Source of the DNA: Coxiella endosymbiont of Dermacentor marginatus
GTDB taxonomy: Bacteria; Pseudomonadota; Gammaproteobacteria; Coxiellales; Coxiellaceae
Reading direction: 5' to 3'
Assembly: GCF_907164955.1 (NCBI RefSeq)
Contig: NZ_OU015521.1
Coordinates: forward strand, 806,001 to 870,000
DNA: 64,000 nucleotides
Part shown: positions 9,933 through 20,960 of the stretch, in pieces
Position numbering within the stretch: the first letter of the stretch is position 1
How the letters are laid out: each line of letters starts with the position of its first letter
Position numbers and translations under genes: made by a program
Notes under the pieces: model-generated
What the model was told of the DNA's origin: nothing
The model's input: only the letters and a program-made list of their open reading frames with translations
The model's database searches: none

Positions 9933-12900
9933 TTATGATTCTTTTGTTGCGCTTGCTGCTAAATCAAACAGCTCACGAATAGCTACGAAGAGTATAGCAA
10001 AGTCTTTTTTATCTGTATTACGCATGGCTGCTAAAATTGCTTGCCAACGCCGGATTATGGTTTCATGTCGGGTAAACCATTCTTTAACTTTTCCTGGTAT
10101 ACTGCGCGCCTTTGTATCCAGTAAGACTCGGACAGTTAGTTCTCTCTGAATCCAATCTAAATCACCTTTATATCCAGCTCTCGCTAAAACTGACCATCGA
10201 TCATCGACAGGATAAGCATTCATTCTTTTACGGAGCCATAATAAATCTAATCGGTCCACCAGCATAAAATAAATTTTTGCTACACGAAAGACTTCTTCGT
10301 GATGAGTAGTTGCTGCCTCCACAATATTTAACGCGTGAAAAAGCGGAGCTGTACCTGCTATACGCAATGCTAATTCTAATGGAACATTTTGACTTACCAG
10401 AGCTCTTTTTTGTTCATCCATTGCCATTTTGTCAGCTCCTAACAATAACTTAGGTAAACGAATATATATCGCTGTAACGTGATCTCGAAAATGTGTGATA
10501 GTAGAAGCAATATCAAGATCGCTTATTCGACGATTACGCAATAGCCAACGTGTTGCTCGACGGATTAGACGAATAGCGTCTACATTAATTTGATATTGGA
10601 CGGTAGGATTCACCCTATAATCCAAAATATCAATTTCTTTCAGTAAATCTTCCATTCTAAATATTTTTAAAGCTGCTACAAAGGCACGTGTAATTAAAGA
10701 AACTGAAACACCCATTTCATCTTGCATTTGATAAATGAAAGTAATACCCATCATTGAAACAAGTTGATTACTAAGCTGTGTAGCGATAATTTCTTTAGCA
10801 AGATAATGATTCTTCATTTGATTAGCAAATCGCTGTTGTAGTGGTTTAGGAAATGCATAGCTTACATATTGAGACAAATATGGGTCTTTTGCTAATGCAG
10901 ATTTTTTAATTTTCGCTTTTAAAATATTTTTACTATAGGCAAAAAGAATACTTAATTCAGGTCGAGTCAATCCTACTCCAGCTGCTCGACGCTCAAGCAA
11001 CTCATTATCATCCGGCAGAAACTCCAAGGCTCTATTAATTTTTCCCTCTTGTTCAAGGGCGTTAAGAAATCGTATATTCAAATTTAAATCCTGTACTGTC
11101 AAATAGGACGCTAGGCTGATAGCTTTATTTTGGAAGTAATTATTTTGTAAAACTAATCGAGCTACCTCATCTGTCATGCTAGCCAATAGCTGATTACGTT
11201 GATTTTCTGTCATATTTCCGCTATCTACTATCTGATTCAATAAAATTTTAATATTTACTTCGTGATCGGAACAGTCTACGCCCGCGGAATTATCGATGAA
11301 ATCAGTGTTAATTTTCCCTCCTTTTAATTCAAACTCAATTCGACCTAATTGAGTAACTCCTAAATTCCCTCCTTCACATATAACTCGTGCGCGAACATTC
11401 TTTGCATCTACACGCAAATTATCGTTACTGCGATCACCAACATCATTATTTTTTTCATAGCTTGATTTAATATAAGTACCAATCCCACCATTCCAGATCA
11501 TATCCACTGGTGCCTTTAAAATAGCGCGAATTAATTCATTAGGTACTATTATTTCTTTTTCAATATTCAAGAGGATTCTTACTTCTGATGATAACTGAAT
11601 CGCTTTAGCTGCCCGAGAATAAACTCCTCCGCCTTTGAATAATAAGGCCCGATTATAATCATCCCAACTGGAACGCGGTAAATTAAATAATCGTAACCTT
11701 TCTTGATAACTGAGCTCCGGTTGAGGATCCGGATCTAAAAAAATATGTCGATGATCAAAAGCTGCTACTAATTTAATACGTTTTGACAATAACATTCCAT
11801 TGCCAAACACATCTCCACTCATATCTCCAATTCCAACTATAGTTATTTCTGATTCATCTAAATTAATTTCTAAATCTTGGAGATGGCGCTTTGCTGCAAC
11901 CCACACACCACTTGCCGTAATGCCCATTTTTTTATGATCGTAACCAGTTGATCCTCCTGAAGCAAAAGCATCCCCCATCCAATAACCCTTTTCAATTGCT
12001 ACACTGTTAGCAGTATCGGAAAATGTCGCTGTACCTTTGTCAGCGGCAACTACGAGATAAGGATCTGGTCCATCGTAAGAAACTGTATTATAGGGTGGAA
12101 TAATTGCATTGTCTTTTAAGTTATCCGTCAAATCTAAGAGGCCACGAATAAAATTCTGATAGCAGAAAATTGCTTCTTGCATAATTTCTTCGCGAATTCC
12201 TTCTAAGGGCAAACATTTTGGATAAAACCCCCCTTTCGCCCCTGCCGGCACAATAATAGAGTTTTTAACTTGCTGGGCTTTCATTAAACCCAGTATTTCT
12301 GTTCGATAATCCTCTCGCCGATCCGACCAACGAATTCCTCCCCGCGCCACTTTAGCAGCGCGTAAATGCACACCTTCAAACCGAGGTGAATAAACAAATA
12401 TTTCATATTTAGGAAGAGGTAAAGGCATATCCGGAATCTTTGCAGAGTCCAGTTTAAAAGCAAGATAAGATTTTAAATTTCCTTCTTCATTCAGTTGGAA
12501 ATAATTTGTACGTAAGGTGGCATGAATTAAATCAAGATAACGTCTTAAAATTCGATCTTCATCGAGGACAGCTACGGCGTCCAATTCTTTTTGAATATTT
12601 TGTTCGATGTTTTCTATCTGTTCTTTAGGTTCGGATATTTTTTTAGGGTCAAAATAACATTTGAATAATTCAATGAGGAGCCGTGCAACTTGAGGATTAT
12701 CAACCAACGCATCTGCTATATACCCTTCACTGAAAGTAAAAGCCACTTGCCGAAAATATTTCATATAAGCACGAAAAACTGAAATCTCTCGCCAAGTCAA
12801 TTGAGCTTCTAAGACTAATCGATTTAAACTGTCGTTTTCAGCCACTCCAAACCAAATTTTTTCATAAGCCTCTTGAAAAATTGTTTTAACAGTTTCAATT

Positions 12901-14789
12901 TCAAACTTGGGTTCTTTAGCATAAGTCATAAGAAAATCATTAATCCAAACTTTATGCCCATCTGGAAATGTTAATTCGTACGGTTGTTCTCCTACAACAC
13001 GTAAACCCATGTTTTCTAGCATGGGTAATGCATCTGATAAAGGCACAGTAAAATCGGGGCGAAACAGTTTAAAGCGAATAACATCCTTAGCTACTCCTCC
13101 TGGTCGGTAGGTACTCATTTCTAATTGATGAGTTTTTGATAATTTTTCAATGTGGGCTACATCAAATACTGATTGTTGAGCTTTAAATTGTTCTCGATAA
13201 CTGAACGGAAAAGCACGACGATATCGAGAAAAAATATCATTCCCCTTCTCTTCGTCAAAAAACTCCAGTGCATATTTATAAAATTCATCTTCCCAAGAAA
13301 CACCGATAGCAACCAATTTTTCTTCCAGTTCCTTCACGTCATATTTGAGCAAACGTCTCGGATTAATACGAATGACAAAATGAATACGAGCTAATATTGA
13401 TTCAGAAAAATAAGTGGTAAATGTAACATCTAGACCTTGAAACGCTGTAATTAAAATGTCTCGCATGTGCATCACTAAATCTGTGGTAAAATTATCACGC
13501 GGTACGTAAACTAAACAAGACATAAAACGATCGTAAGTATCTTTTCGCATAAATAAACGGATTCGACGGCGTTCTTGTAAATGCAGGATCCCCATTGCCC
13601 ATTCAAATAATTCATCGGTGGTCGCATGAAACAAGTCATCCCTTGGTAGTGTGACCAATATATGCAACAAATCCTTTCCACCATGACTTCTAACGGGTAA
13701 TCGCGAGCGTTTCAAAACGGATTCTACCTTGAGACGAATAATAGGTATTGCTCGGGGATCTGATCGATAAACATCCGATGTATAAAGACCAATAAAACAA
13801 CGTTCACCGATTAATTCTCCTTTTTCATTAAAGCGTTTAACTCCAATATAATCTGTATAGGTAGGTCGATGGACAGTCGACATAGTATTTGTTTTTGACA
13901 TAATTAATATATGATCAGTCGCTAATACTATTTTTTGTGTAGTTTTTGGTAAATCAGAATATTGTCGTAGCATTTTACTGCGCTCGCGATAACGTAGAAC
14001 ACCTAAGCCTGAACCAAGAATTAACCGCAAAGCTTGTGCTTTTTCTTCGTCAACCATTTCATAGTCACAAAAACCTAAAAAGGTAAAATGATTGTCAAGC
14101 AACCAATGTAAAAATTCTTTAGTTTCCTTAATTTCTTTCGGATGTTGAACCATTTTTTTTGGATCTAAATCTTCAATGGCTTCTTGAATCCGTTGTTGCA
14201 TTAGTCCCCAATCTTTGACAGCTACACGTACATTTCTTAGAACTCGACAAATATTATGTTGAATGTCTGCTAATACCTTAGGATCTGTTTGTCGATCTAT
14301 TTCCATATAAATCGGTGCTTCTAAGAAACTCTCTTGATGATGTTCCACATGGTAAGCAAGTACATCATTAATTTGATGCTTTTTGTTTCGGAAAACTTTA
14401 ATACCCCCTATATGGATCATCAAATGAGTGGTAAGACTTAATCGATTGATTTCCATACGAATAGAATCGACTAAAAAAGGCATATCATCAGTTATAACCT
14501 GAATAATCGTATGAGTAGATTGCCAACCATCATACTTATAATTAGGATTAAATAAATGAATTTTTGTTTCTTTAAGTCGGCGACGAAACATTAACTCCCA
14601 TTGGGAGTTAACCATCCCATACAAATCCGCAATAGAACGCTGCTGAATATCTTCCATTGAAACATTGATATAAAAAAGTCGAATAAATTTAACAAGTAAG
14701 CTAATTTCGTTTCTCGGTGAATGCTCATTAGCGTAACCAATTATTTTTTCAATTATTTCTTTAGTAGAGGGCATATAATAATGTACCAC
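9933..14789 (-). CDS. NAD-specific glutamate dehydrogenase, large bacterial type
   Basis: The enzyme deaminates glutamate to 2-oxoglutarate, feeding amino acids into the TCA cycle. At 1618 residues it matches the 180-kDa class. A long N-terminal regulatory region holds ACT-like folds. The catalytic core has GGIRWSDRREDYRTEI near residue 815, the lysine in VPAGAKGGF near 840, and the nucleotide-binding VGIGDMSGDVFGNGM near 985. A long helical C-terminal region follows. The GTG start at 14789 is favoured because AGGGG lies eight bases upstream. An in-frame ATG follows 15 bases later. Its intact 4.9-kb frame in such a decayed region argues for strong selection. Confidence 0.96.
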   Translation of the reverse strand: MVHYYMPSTKEIIEKIIGYANEHSPRNEISLLVKFIRLFYINVSMEDIQQRSIADLYGMVNSQWELMFRRRLKETKIHLFNPNYKYDGWQSTHTIIQVITDDMPFLVDSIRMEINRLSLTTHLMIHIGGIKVFRNKKHQINDVLAYHVEHHQESFLEAPIYMEIDRQTDPKVLADIQHNICRVLRNVRVAVKDWGLMQQRIQEAIEDLDPKKMVQHPKEIKETKEFLHWLLDNHFTFLGFCDYEMVDEEKAQALRLILGSGLGVLRYRERSKMLRQYSDLPKTTQKIVLATDHILIMSKTNTMSTVHRPTYTDYIGVKRFNEKGELIGERCFIGLYTSDVYRSDPRAIPIIRLKVESVLKRSRLPVRSHGGKDLLHILVTLPRDDLFHATTDELFEWAMGILHLQERRRIRLFMRKDTYDRFMSCLVYVPRDNFTTDLVMHMRDILITAFQGLDVTFTTYFSESILARIHFVIRINPRRLLKYDVKELEEKLVAIGVSWEDEFYKYALEFFDEEKGNDIFSRYRRAFPFSYREQFKAQQSVFDVAHIEKLSKTHQLEMSTYRPGGVAKDVIRFKLFRPDFTVPLSDALPMLENMGLRVVGEQPYELTFPDGHKVWINDFLMTYAKEPKFEIETVKTIFQEAYEKIWFGVAENDSLNRLVLEAQLTWREISVFRAYMKYFRQVAFTFSEGYIADALVDNPQVARLLIELFKCYFDPKKISEPKEQIENIEQNIQKELDAVAVLDEDRILRRYLDLIHATLRTNYFQLNEEGNLKSYLAFKLDSAKIPDMPLPLPKYEIFVYSPRFEGVHLRAAKVARGGIRWSDRREDYRTEILGLMKAQQVKNSIIVPAGAKGGFYPKCLPLEGIREEIMQEAIFCYQNFIRGLLDLTDNLKDNAIIPPYNTVSYDGPDPYLVVAADKGTATFSDTANSVAIEKGYWMGDAFASGGSTGYDHKKMGITASGVWVAAKRHLQDLEINLDESEITIVGIGDMSGDVFGNGMLLSKRIKLVAAFDHRHIFLDPDPQPELSYQERLRLFNLPRSSWDDYNRALLFKGGGVYSRAAKAIQLSSEVRILLNIEKEIIVPNELIRAILKAPVDMIWNGGIGTYIKSSYEKNNDVGDRSNDNLRVDAKNVRARVICEGGNLGVTQLGRIEFELKGGKINTDFIDNSAGVDCSDHEVNIKILLNQIVDSGNMTENQRNQLLASMTDEVARLVLQNNYFQNKAISLASYLTVQDLNLNIRFLNALEQEGKINRALEFLPDDNELLERRAAGVGLTRPELSILFAYSKNILKAKIKKSALAKDPYLSQYVSYAFPKPLQQRFANQMKNHYLAKEIIATQLSNQLVSMMGITFIYQMQDEMGVSVSLITRAFVAALKIFRMEDLLKEIDILDYRVNPTVQYQINVDAIRLIRRATRWLLRNRRISDLDIASTITHFRDHVTAIYIRLPKLLLGADKMAMDEQKRALVSQNVPLELALRIAGTAPLFHALNIVEAATTHHEEVFRVAKIYFMLVDRLDLLWLRKRMNAYPVDDRWSVLARAGYKGDLDWIQRELTVRVLLDTKARSIPGKVKEWFTRHETIIRRWQAILAAMRNTDKKDFAILFVAIRELFDLAASATKES

Positions 14790-15530
14790 AATGAGAACCC
14801 CTATTTTTCAGCAGAAAATAATTCTGGATTAAGAAAAGTGATTGCATGTAAAGCAAAACAAAAATATCATACACCTGATTTAAAGTGTTTTTAATTAATC
14901 TTAATTTTATCATTTAAGACCATGAACGTAATTAGTTAATTCGCGTTTTTACGCATAACTCACTGAATTAATTTATTAAAATTAATTCTCTAAAACTGTC
15001 AAGGATGTTCATGATAGTAAAGTGAAATACATGAGGATCACTTTGGTTTTATTTTTTGATGTACTAAATATTTTGGAACAATCTCATATCAAGCAATTTG
15101 AGAAAGTTTGGCAGATTTTTTATTATCCATGAATCTGTTAGTAATTTAACAGCTTTTTAATAAACTTCAATGAAAATTGACCCAATGTATCGTGAGTTAT
15201 TACCTAATTGAATAAAGATGTTATTGTGTTAATTGCCAATTGCCGTTTAAGCTATCACTTGCAAGAGCAATATACTCACATCAAATTAAGGCTAGGATAA
15301 AAACCTGATTAAGACAAGACCAACGGTTTTACCTTTAAATACTCAGATTTCTCATTTCTAGCGGCATTGTGAGCTTACTCAAGGTTTTTTGCTTAGCGAT
15401 TTCCAAGAAAAAGTTCTTTGACAAAAAATCCTAAGAATTTCTCGTCAGATAGCTAATCTTAAAAAGAAAACATGGTAATTAATAAAGCTTAGAATTTATC
15501 TTCAAAGGATTTTAAGCCGAAGTAAATAGT
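14790..15530. other. Spacer upstream of the glutamate dehydrogenase gene
   Basis: No gene was recognised. An inverted repeat with 10-bp arms (GAATTAATTT and complement) and a 4-base loop lies at 14965-14988. The right end may include unrecognisable N-terminal parts of the AddB-like pseudogene that follows. Confidence 0.4.
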
Positions 15531-17090
15531 GAATTCTGGCGTTTTATTCAATGGGCCTTCCAATTTGAAGCTGAACTCAAAAAACAAAAATTAATTAGTA
15601 CAGTTGAACTACCCAAACAGTTAGAAGCACTAGTTTCCAATTTAAATTTACCTCAAAAAATTATTCTCATAGGATTTAATGAACTTGTGCCAAGATATAA
15701 CAGTTTTTGATGCACTTGCAAAGAAAACTACTGTTTTATATTATTTAAATCGCCAACGACAATAAAACTATATTAAACGATTTAGTTTCAAAGAACGCGA
15801 AGCAGAAATTGAAGCAATGGCCTAATGTGCCTACGAAGAACGGCAAATAAATCTTTCAAAAAAGATTGGTTGCATTATACCTATCCTGACCGAATACCAT
15901 TTAAAAATCTACCGCATTTTCCAAAATATATTTGGATCAGATAAATATTTTAATATCTCTGCTAGTGAATCATTGACTCACTTTCCTGTGGTTAAAACGA
16001 TGCTTAAAAATCCTCACACTAAACCCATTTCATATCAATGTCACAGAATTAAGTACACTTTTTTTCTCACCACATATTAACAGCGTGGGTGATGATGCCT
16101 ATCTTGCTGCCATGCTGGATGTAAAATTGCGAGAAATAAAACAATGGCAACTGAACGACGTTTATTTTATATCATTTGGATAAGCTGTAAAAAAAGTTTC
16201 CCACTTCTACATTTAAAATTCGTTATCAACAATGGATGTCTCTCGAACGACCTATCAGGACCCTCCCTCTAAAAGATCGGACAAAACATTTTATAAAAGA
16301 ACTTTCTACATTAAGGTGGCCTGACAACTTTTAATGAACAATAAAGAATACCAACAGTTAGAATGTTGGAACGAAATGTTACAAGAGTTTGCTAAACTCG
16401 ATTTTGTCATTTCTCCTCAAGTGTGAAAATATGCTTTGCAATTATTATGGAAACTAGGCAGAAAAACTATTTTCCAAATCAAATACCTCATTCTTCTTTC
16501 AAACATGAAACGAATTTTGCCCTAAAAATTTAAAACGTTTAATAAATAGTGCCTCAAATATTACTTTAAGCGCGTCTTGTAAGATCGAGACGTCCAATCA
16601 TCTCCAAGCTATCTCATTCTTAATTTTCCACAGAAGACTGTTAAGAAATTATATCTGCCTTTTTTAGAAAAATTGAATAAATAATTATCTAAAGGCAAAC
16701 ACATTGAAAAAATATAGGATAATCAATTACCTTCTCTCTAAGAAGGAGAGTTTATAAAAGGTGGAAGTAGAATATTACAAAGCCAATCCAATTCAAGATT
16801 TTACCAAAATACGGTTATAAAGTAAAACCATTGGAACAATCTCGAATTGGTTTAAATAGCACAGTTAGATAAAACTGTATAAATTATCTATTTTTTCCGA
16901 ATCGGATTCATTCTTCTTCTATGTGGAGAAAAAAACGAATTAAATATTTAATCAACCATGGCTCTACTGCTTGAAAAAAATCGTCCTTCTTTCAATGTAA
17001 GTCAACACGAAATGACCCGATTTAAAAACCGGGTCATTTAATTTTCATATACGGATTGATCGGATTGATACACTCAACAGTAGAGCCCCC
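15531..17090 (+). pseudogene. AddB-like nuclease of the PD-(D/E)XK superfamily, decayed
   Basis: Conceptual translation across frames gives a family of large putative DNA repair nucleases related to AddB. It can be followed through LPQKIILIGFNELVPRYNSF, FKEREAEIEAMA, KKIGCIIPILTE, SVGDDAYLAAMLDVKL, EYQQLECWNEMLQEFAKLD, GGSRILQ, MALLLEKNRPSF and RIDRIDTL. At least three frame changes and many internal stops interrupt it, for instance TGA at about 15709. The N-terminal part is missing or unrecognisable. In relatives such nucleases pair with an AddA-like helicase to process double-strand breaks. A 10-bp-arm hairpin at 17010-17039 lies within its end. Confidence 0.75.
17010..17039. repeat. GC-containing hairpin inside a pseudogene
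   Basis: The 10-bp arms AAATGACCCG and their complement enclose a 10-base loop, and the + strand continues TAATTTTC. It looks like a weak intrinsic terminator that lies within the AddB-like relic, so it may be accidental or newly evolved. Confidence 0.5.
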
Positions 17091-17129
17091 TTTGGTCGCA
17101 AAATCGTTCTCTTTTGAACCCCGCGGGGA

Positions 17130-17470
17130 TCAATTTCAGATAATGGTGGCACAGCTATGCATCAACTTATGGAAAAAATTTCGATTGAAGGGATTGATTC
17201 TAGAGTGAAAAACGAATTTTAAGAAGCAAAACCTTTATCAAACGTCGACTACTTCAGGTAGAAATTTCGTCTCCTTTAATTAAATGCCTCAGTAACCTTA
17301 ATTGAAAAAGTTATTCGTTTGACCTTATCTGATCCAAAAGGGCGATGGGTTTTACCACCTCATTCCAATCTTTTCAATTGATAGAAGGTCAACCTGTTAA
17401 ATTAGGCCTCTATTTTCCTCTTTATCAGAGCTGGGGTGGGAACTGAATCTATGCGATAATATCCTATAAA
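17130..17470 (+). pseudogene. AddA-like (UvrD superfamily) helicase remnant
   Basis: Short readings such as GTAMHQLMEKISIEGI and LTLSDPKGRWVLPPHSN resemble the C-terminal region of AddA-like helicases, where GTLVHRLL- and DPxGRWVL-type motifs occur. They follow directly on the end of the AddB-like relic. The helicase motor, roughly 2.5 kb, is absent, which implies a large internal deletion joining the two genes. The match is from memory of the family and is short. Confidence 0.5.
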
Positions 17471-17855
17471 GAGGTTCTAAATTCCGAATATCTTTCTAAA
17501 TAAACTTGTTTTTGCAATTTCATCTTTGTTCAATCTCAATGAGAGTAATATAATAAAAAAACATGTTTTTTATATGTCCATTATCAAATCAAACATAAAA
17601 CGGTATTATAGCATTAAATCTTAGTTTTCTTTTAGTTTAAAGGTTCTTAACTCTTAATTAGCATAATAGCCAAAGATTATAAAGCCATTTTCCTTCGGAT
17701 TAATGCCTCCCACATAGGTTGAGGCTGTGTTTTAAATAGAATCACCAATGAACACTTTTAAGAACTTAAGAAAAGATCCAAGGCGAAGGTAGTCAAATGA
17801 TAAGTATTTTGCTATACTGCAAATCAAAACGCTTGAAGAGACTAAATTCACTCCC
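17471..17855. other. Spacer upstream of orn
   Basis: I see no gene in these 385 bp. It must contain the orn promoter, but no clear -35/-10 pair was identified. Confidence 0.4.
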
Positions 17856-18404
17856 ATGACTTTCCATGAAGATAATCTTATTTGGCTCGACCTAGAAATG
17901 ACAGGCCTGCATCCAGAAAAGGATCGCATTCTCGAAATTGCAACGATAATAACCACTAGCGATCTCGACATCACTATGGAAGGACCCGTTTTTGCCATTT
18001 ATCAACCCGTTGAATTATTAAATATGATGGATAATTGGAATACCTATCATCATACTAATTCTGGTTTAATTGATCGAGTGAAAAGAAGCAGTATCACTGA
18101 GAATCAAGCTGAAATAGAAACATTAGATTTTCTTAAAAATTATGTGCCGCCTAAAAAATCACCCTTATGTGGTAATTCTATTTGCCAAGATCGACGATTT
18201 TTAAATCGTTATATGCCTAATCTGGATCAATTTTTCCATTATCGCCATTTGGATGTAACGACCTTAAAAATTCTCGTGCAGCGTTGGGCTCCTAGGATAA
18301 TGAAAGGTTCTCTTAAAGAGTCCCAGCATGTAGCTTTACAAGATATACGAGATTCCATCGAAGAATTACGCCATTACCGAGAGCATTTCTTATTAAAAAT
18401 CTAA
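17856..18404 (+). CDS. orn: Oligoribonuclease
   Basis: Orn is a DEDDh 3'-5' exoribonuclease that degrades RNA of two to five nucleotides, including the pGpG product of cyclic-di-GMP breakdown. The 182 residues contain [11 protein letters not shown] (first D and E), the third acidic position in the CQDRRFL segment, and the final H and D in [11 protein letters not shown]. The length is normal and the frame intact. The 5' arm of a strong terminator lies inside the last codons. Confidence 0.96.
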   Translation: MTFHEDNLIWLDLEMTGLHPEKDRILEIATIITTSDLDITMEGPVFAIYQPVELLNMMDNWNTYHHTNSGLIDRVKRSSITENQAEIETLDFLKNYVPPKKSPLCGNSICQDRRFLNRYMPNLDQFFHYRHLDVTTLKILVQRWAPRIMKGSLKESQHVALQDIRDSIEELRHYREHFLLKI

Positions 18405-18419
18405 AAGAAATGCTTTTTT
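18382..18419 (+). terminator. Intrinsic terminator overlapping the end of orn
   Basis: The arms AGCATTTCTT (18382-18391) and its exact complement (18405-18414) are separated by 13 bases and followed by six T. The left arm and loop lie in the last orn codons and the stop codon (18402-18404), so termination depends on coding sequence. Confidence 0.85.
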
Positions 18420-18511
18420 GCTAACACTCTACTAACACCTAGAAGTGTTTGGCGGACATTCTAACAACAATCGATATAATAATTTCACTTTTTAAGTGAC
18501 GGATTAAAAAT

Positions 18512-19093
18512 ATGGTATTTTTTATCAGTATCATGTTAGCCTATCTCATTGGTTCATTTTCATTTGCAATTATCGTTGCAAAACTCATGCGTTTTCCTGA
18601 TCCACGAACAATTGGATCAGGAAATCCTGGCACTACCAATATGCTACGTGTAGCAGGAAAACAAGCAGCGCTCTACGTATTGTTAGGTGATGCCCTAAAA
18701 GGATTAACTGCTGTTTTTATTGCTCGTTTTTTAGGTGTATATGGAGTAAATTTGGCCTTTGTAGCTTTAGTGGTAATTATTGGGCATATCTTTCCACTAT
18801 ATTTTAAATTTAAAGGTGGCAAAGGTATCGCTACAATATTGGGTGCTTTTTTAGGTTTGTCTTTTTGGATCGATTTATTTCTTATTGCAACTTGGCTTAT
18901 TATTGCCTATCTCTTTCGCTACTCCTCTGTGGCCGCGTTAGTCTCTGTTACTGCAGCACCCATATATATGATAATTGGTGCTCATACTGATTATTTTCTC
19001 CCTGCTTCATTGATTGCGATTCTTGTGATATGGAAACATTGGGAAAATATCCAACGTTTACGTAAAGGCAACGAAAGAAAAATTCGATTTTAG
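18512..19093 (+). CDS. plsY: Glycerol-3-phosphate acyltransferase PlsY
   Basis: PlsY acylates glycerol-3-phosphate from acyl-phosphate, the first step of phospholipid synthesis in the inner membrane. The 193 residues contain several hydrophobic segments and the three conserved cytoplasmic motifs: [12 protein letters not shown] (near residue 36), FKGGKGIAT (near 103), and the C-terminal [13 protein letters not shown]. It overlaps the tail of tsaD, on the opposite strand, by four bases. Confidence 0.95.
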   Translation: MVFFISIMLAYLIGSFSFAIIVAKLMRFPDPRTIGSGNPGTTNMLRVAGKQAALYVLLGDALKGLTAVFIARFLGVYGVNLAFVALVVIIGHIFPLYFKFKGGKGIATILGAFLGLSFWIDLFLIATWLIIAYLFRYSSVAALVSVTAAPIYMIIGAHTDYFLPASLIAILVIWKHWENIQRLRKGNERKIRF

Positions 19094-20124
19094 GAAAGAG
19101 AAATTTCGGTTAATTCGCTCATTGGCCAGCGAGGCCTAGTTTGGATACTCCTATCATCCTCATGCTTGCCTGTACTGAGTCTTAACCATCCGGTATAAGC
19201 CACCATAGCACCATTATCGGTACAAAATTCCTGACGAGGATAATAAACTTTTCCCCCTTGTTTACCTATAACTCCATTTAAACGTTGGCGCAATTTTTTA
19301 TTTGCTGCTACGCCTCCTGCCAAGACCAAAGTATTAATACATGTTTTTTTAATGGCACGTAGACATTTACACACCAAAACATCAACAACTACCTCCTCAA
19401 AAGCACAAGCAATATCAGCCCGCGTTTGCTTTTCATTTCCATATTGTTTAAAGCAATTAACCGCATGAGTTTTTAAACCACTAAAACTAAAATTAAGATG
19501 AGGTTGTTTTATCATCGGTCTCGGAAAATAAAACCGATTTGGGTTACCTTCTTTAGCTAATTGAGATAGAGCGGCGCCCCCAGGGTAAGGTAATCCTATC
19601 AACTTTGCCGTTTTATCAAAGGCTTCTCCTACCGCATCATCGACACTTTCACCTAAAACTTCATACCGACCTGGTCGTTCTACTAAAACCAGCATCGTAT
19701 GTCCTCCTGAAACCAACAACGCAATTAAGGGATAATCAGGCGTGTTCTTCTCTAACTGTACTACCATTAAATGAGCTTCCATATGGTGTACTCCTATGAC
19801 AGGTAAGCACAGAGCATAAGCTAGACTTTTCGCGATAGAAGCTCCTACCATTAACGCACCAATCAAACCGGGACCCTTTGTGTAAGCGATACCATTAAGA
19901 TCCCCTTTTACTAGCTTGGCATCCTCGAGTGTTTTTTCAACTAAAGGTAGGATTTTTCGAATATGATCTCTTGAAGCAAGCTCAGGAACTACGCCTCCAT
20001 ACTGCTTATGCAAAGAAGCTTGACTGTAGAGACGATGTGCTAACAATCCTTGTTTCCCATCAAAGATTGCTACTGCTGATTCATCACATGATGTTTCAAT
20101 GCCAAGAACATATCTCATAATCAT
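19090..20124 (-). CDS. tsaD: tRNA N6-threonylcarbamoyladenosine transferase TsaD
   Basis: TsaD transfers the threonylcarbamoyl group to A37 of ANN-decoding tRNAs. The 344 residues show the family start [14 protein letters not shown], the iron-binding histidines in HHMEAH (near residue 115), [10 protein letters not shown], and the C-terminal [15 protein letters not shown] and [11 protein letters not shown]. The protein begins at ATG 20122-20124 or at the second ATG six bases later. A weak AGAG lies upstream. Its 3' end overlaps plsY tail to tail. The rpsU and dnaG genes that sit beside it in many relatives were not found. Confidence 0.97.
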   Translation of the reverse strand: MIMRYVLGIETSCDESAVAIFDGKQGLLAHRLYSQASLHKQYGGVVPELASRDHIRKILPLVEKTLEDAKLVKGDLNGIAYTKGPGLIGALMVGASIAKSLAYALCLPVIGVHHMEAHLMVVQLEKNTPDYPLIALLVSGGHTMLVLVERPGRYEVLGESVDDAVGEAFDKTAKLIGLPYPGGAALSQLAKEGNPNRFYFPRPMIKQPHLNFSFSGLKTHAVNCFKQYGNEKQTRADIACAFEEVVVDVLVCKCLRAIKKTCINTLVLAGGVAANKKLRQRLNGVIGKQGGKVYYPRQEFCTDNGAMVAYTGWLRLSTGKHEDDRSIQTRPRWPMSELTEISLS

Positions 20125-20960
20125 TAGTATCTCTAATTCTACCTTTTCAGAAATTATTAAAAAGATGAAAGTAACGATTACTTTAAATTAACTAAGTGAA
20201 GATAACTAGTAAATTCCTAAAGAAATATCCAAGGTATGTCTGTTTATTACCAATATCTTTTACTTTTGAAAATAAACTCACTTCAGATTAGCGAAAACGA
20301 TAAATTGATTACACTCGAAAACTTTACGTACCTTTCTCTAAATTATTGCGTTATTTGTCATAAAGTTAATTGCTTATTACAAAATTTGTAACCCATAAAA
20401 TTTTAGGTCCTTTTATTGGTTAACAAAGAAAAGCAAATTCAATGCTGATATCAAGCTAATACCAAAAAATTACCAGTTAGAAACAATAAGCCAAAATCTA
20501 AGACCTAGCCATGTTATAAACAATAAAGAAGGAAGTATCCTATGCTCTGCTTTTGTTAAAACGCTGTCTAAACTTTAATACCTTAGTACTTCTAATTCGA
20601 TATTATATCTTATTATTCTAAGAGATTTACCATTAGCTATCGAAAACATCATAATTAATCAAGATTGAATGCGATTCCCTTCCTATAGTTATTCTCAGTA
20701 CATCGGATATAGTGGCTGGGAGTAAAGTTCCTTTTCAATATTGCTAATCACGGGATATGACCTTCCATATCCTTTCTATATTCAGCTATTTGTTACTACC
20801 AAAATCAATAACAGCAAAAAATACTGTCATCAGATTAAATATTTTCACAAAAATTTTCTAAAACATAACTATAAAAAAAGCAAGCCACAATAAGAAACCT
20901 TAAGTCCGAGTGTCTCCAAGTGATCTCTGCAGCTATTAGGATGTTTTTAAAAACAAATAG
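20125..20960. other. Spacer between mdh and tsaD
   Basis: I see no gene or RNA in these 836 bp. A short perfect palindrome (TGTTTTTAAAAACA, 20942-20955) lies just beyond the mdh stop codon. Confidence 0.4.
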
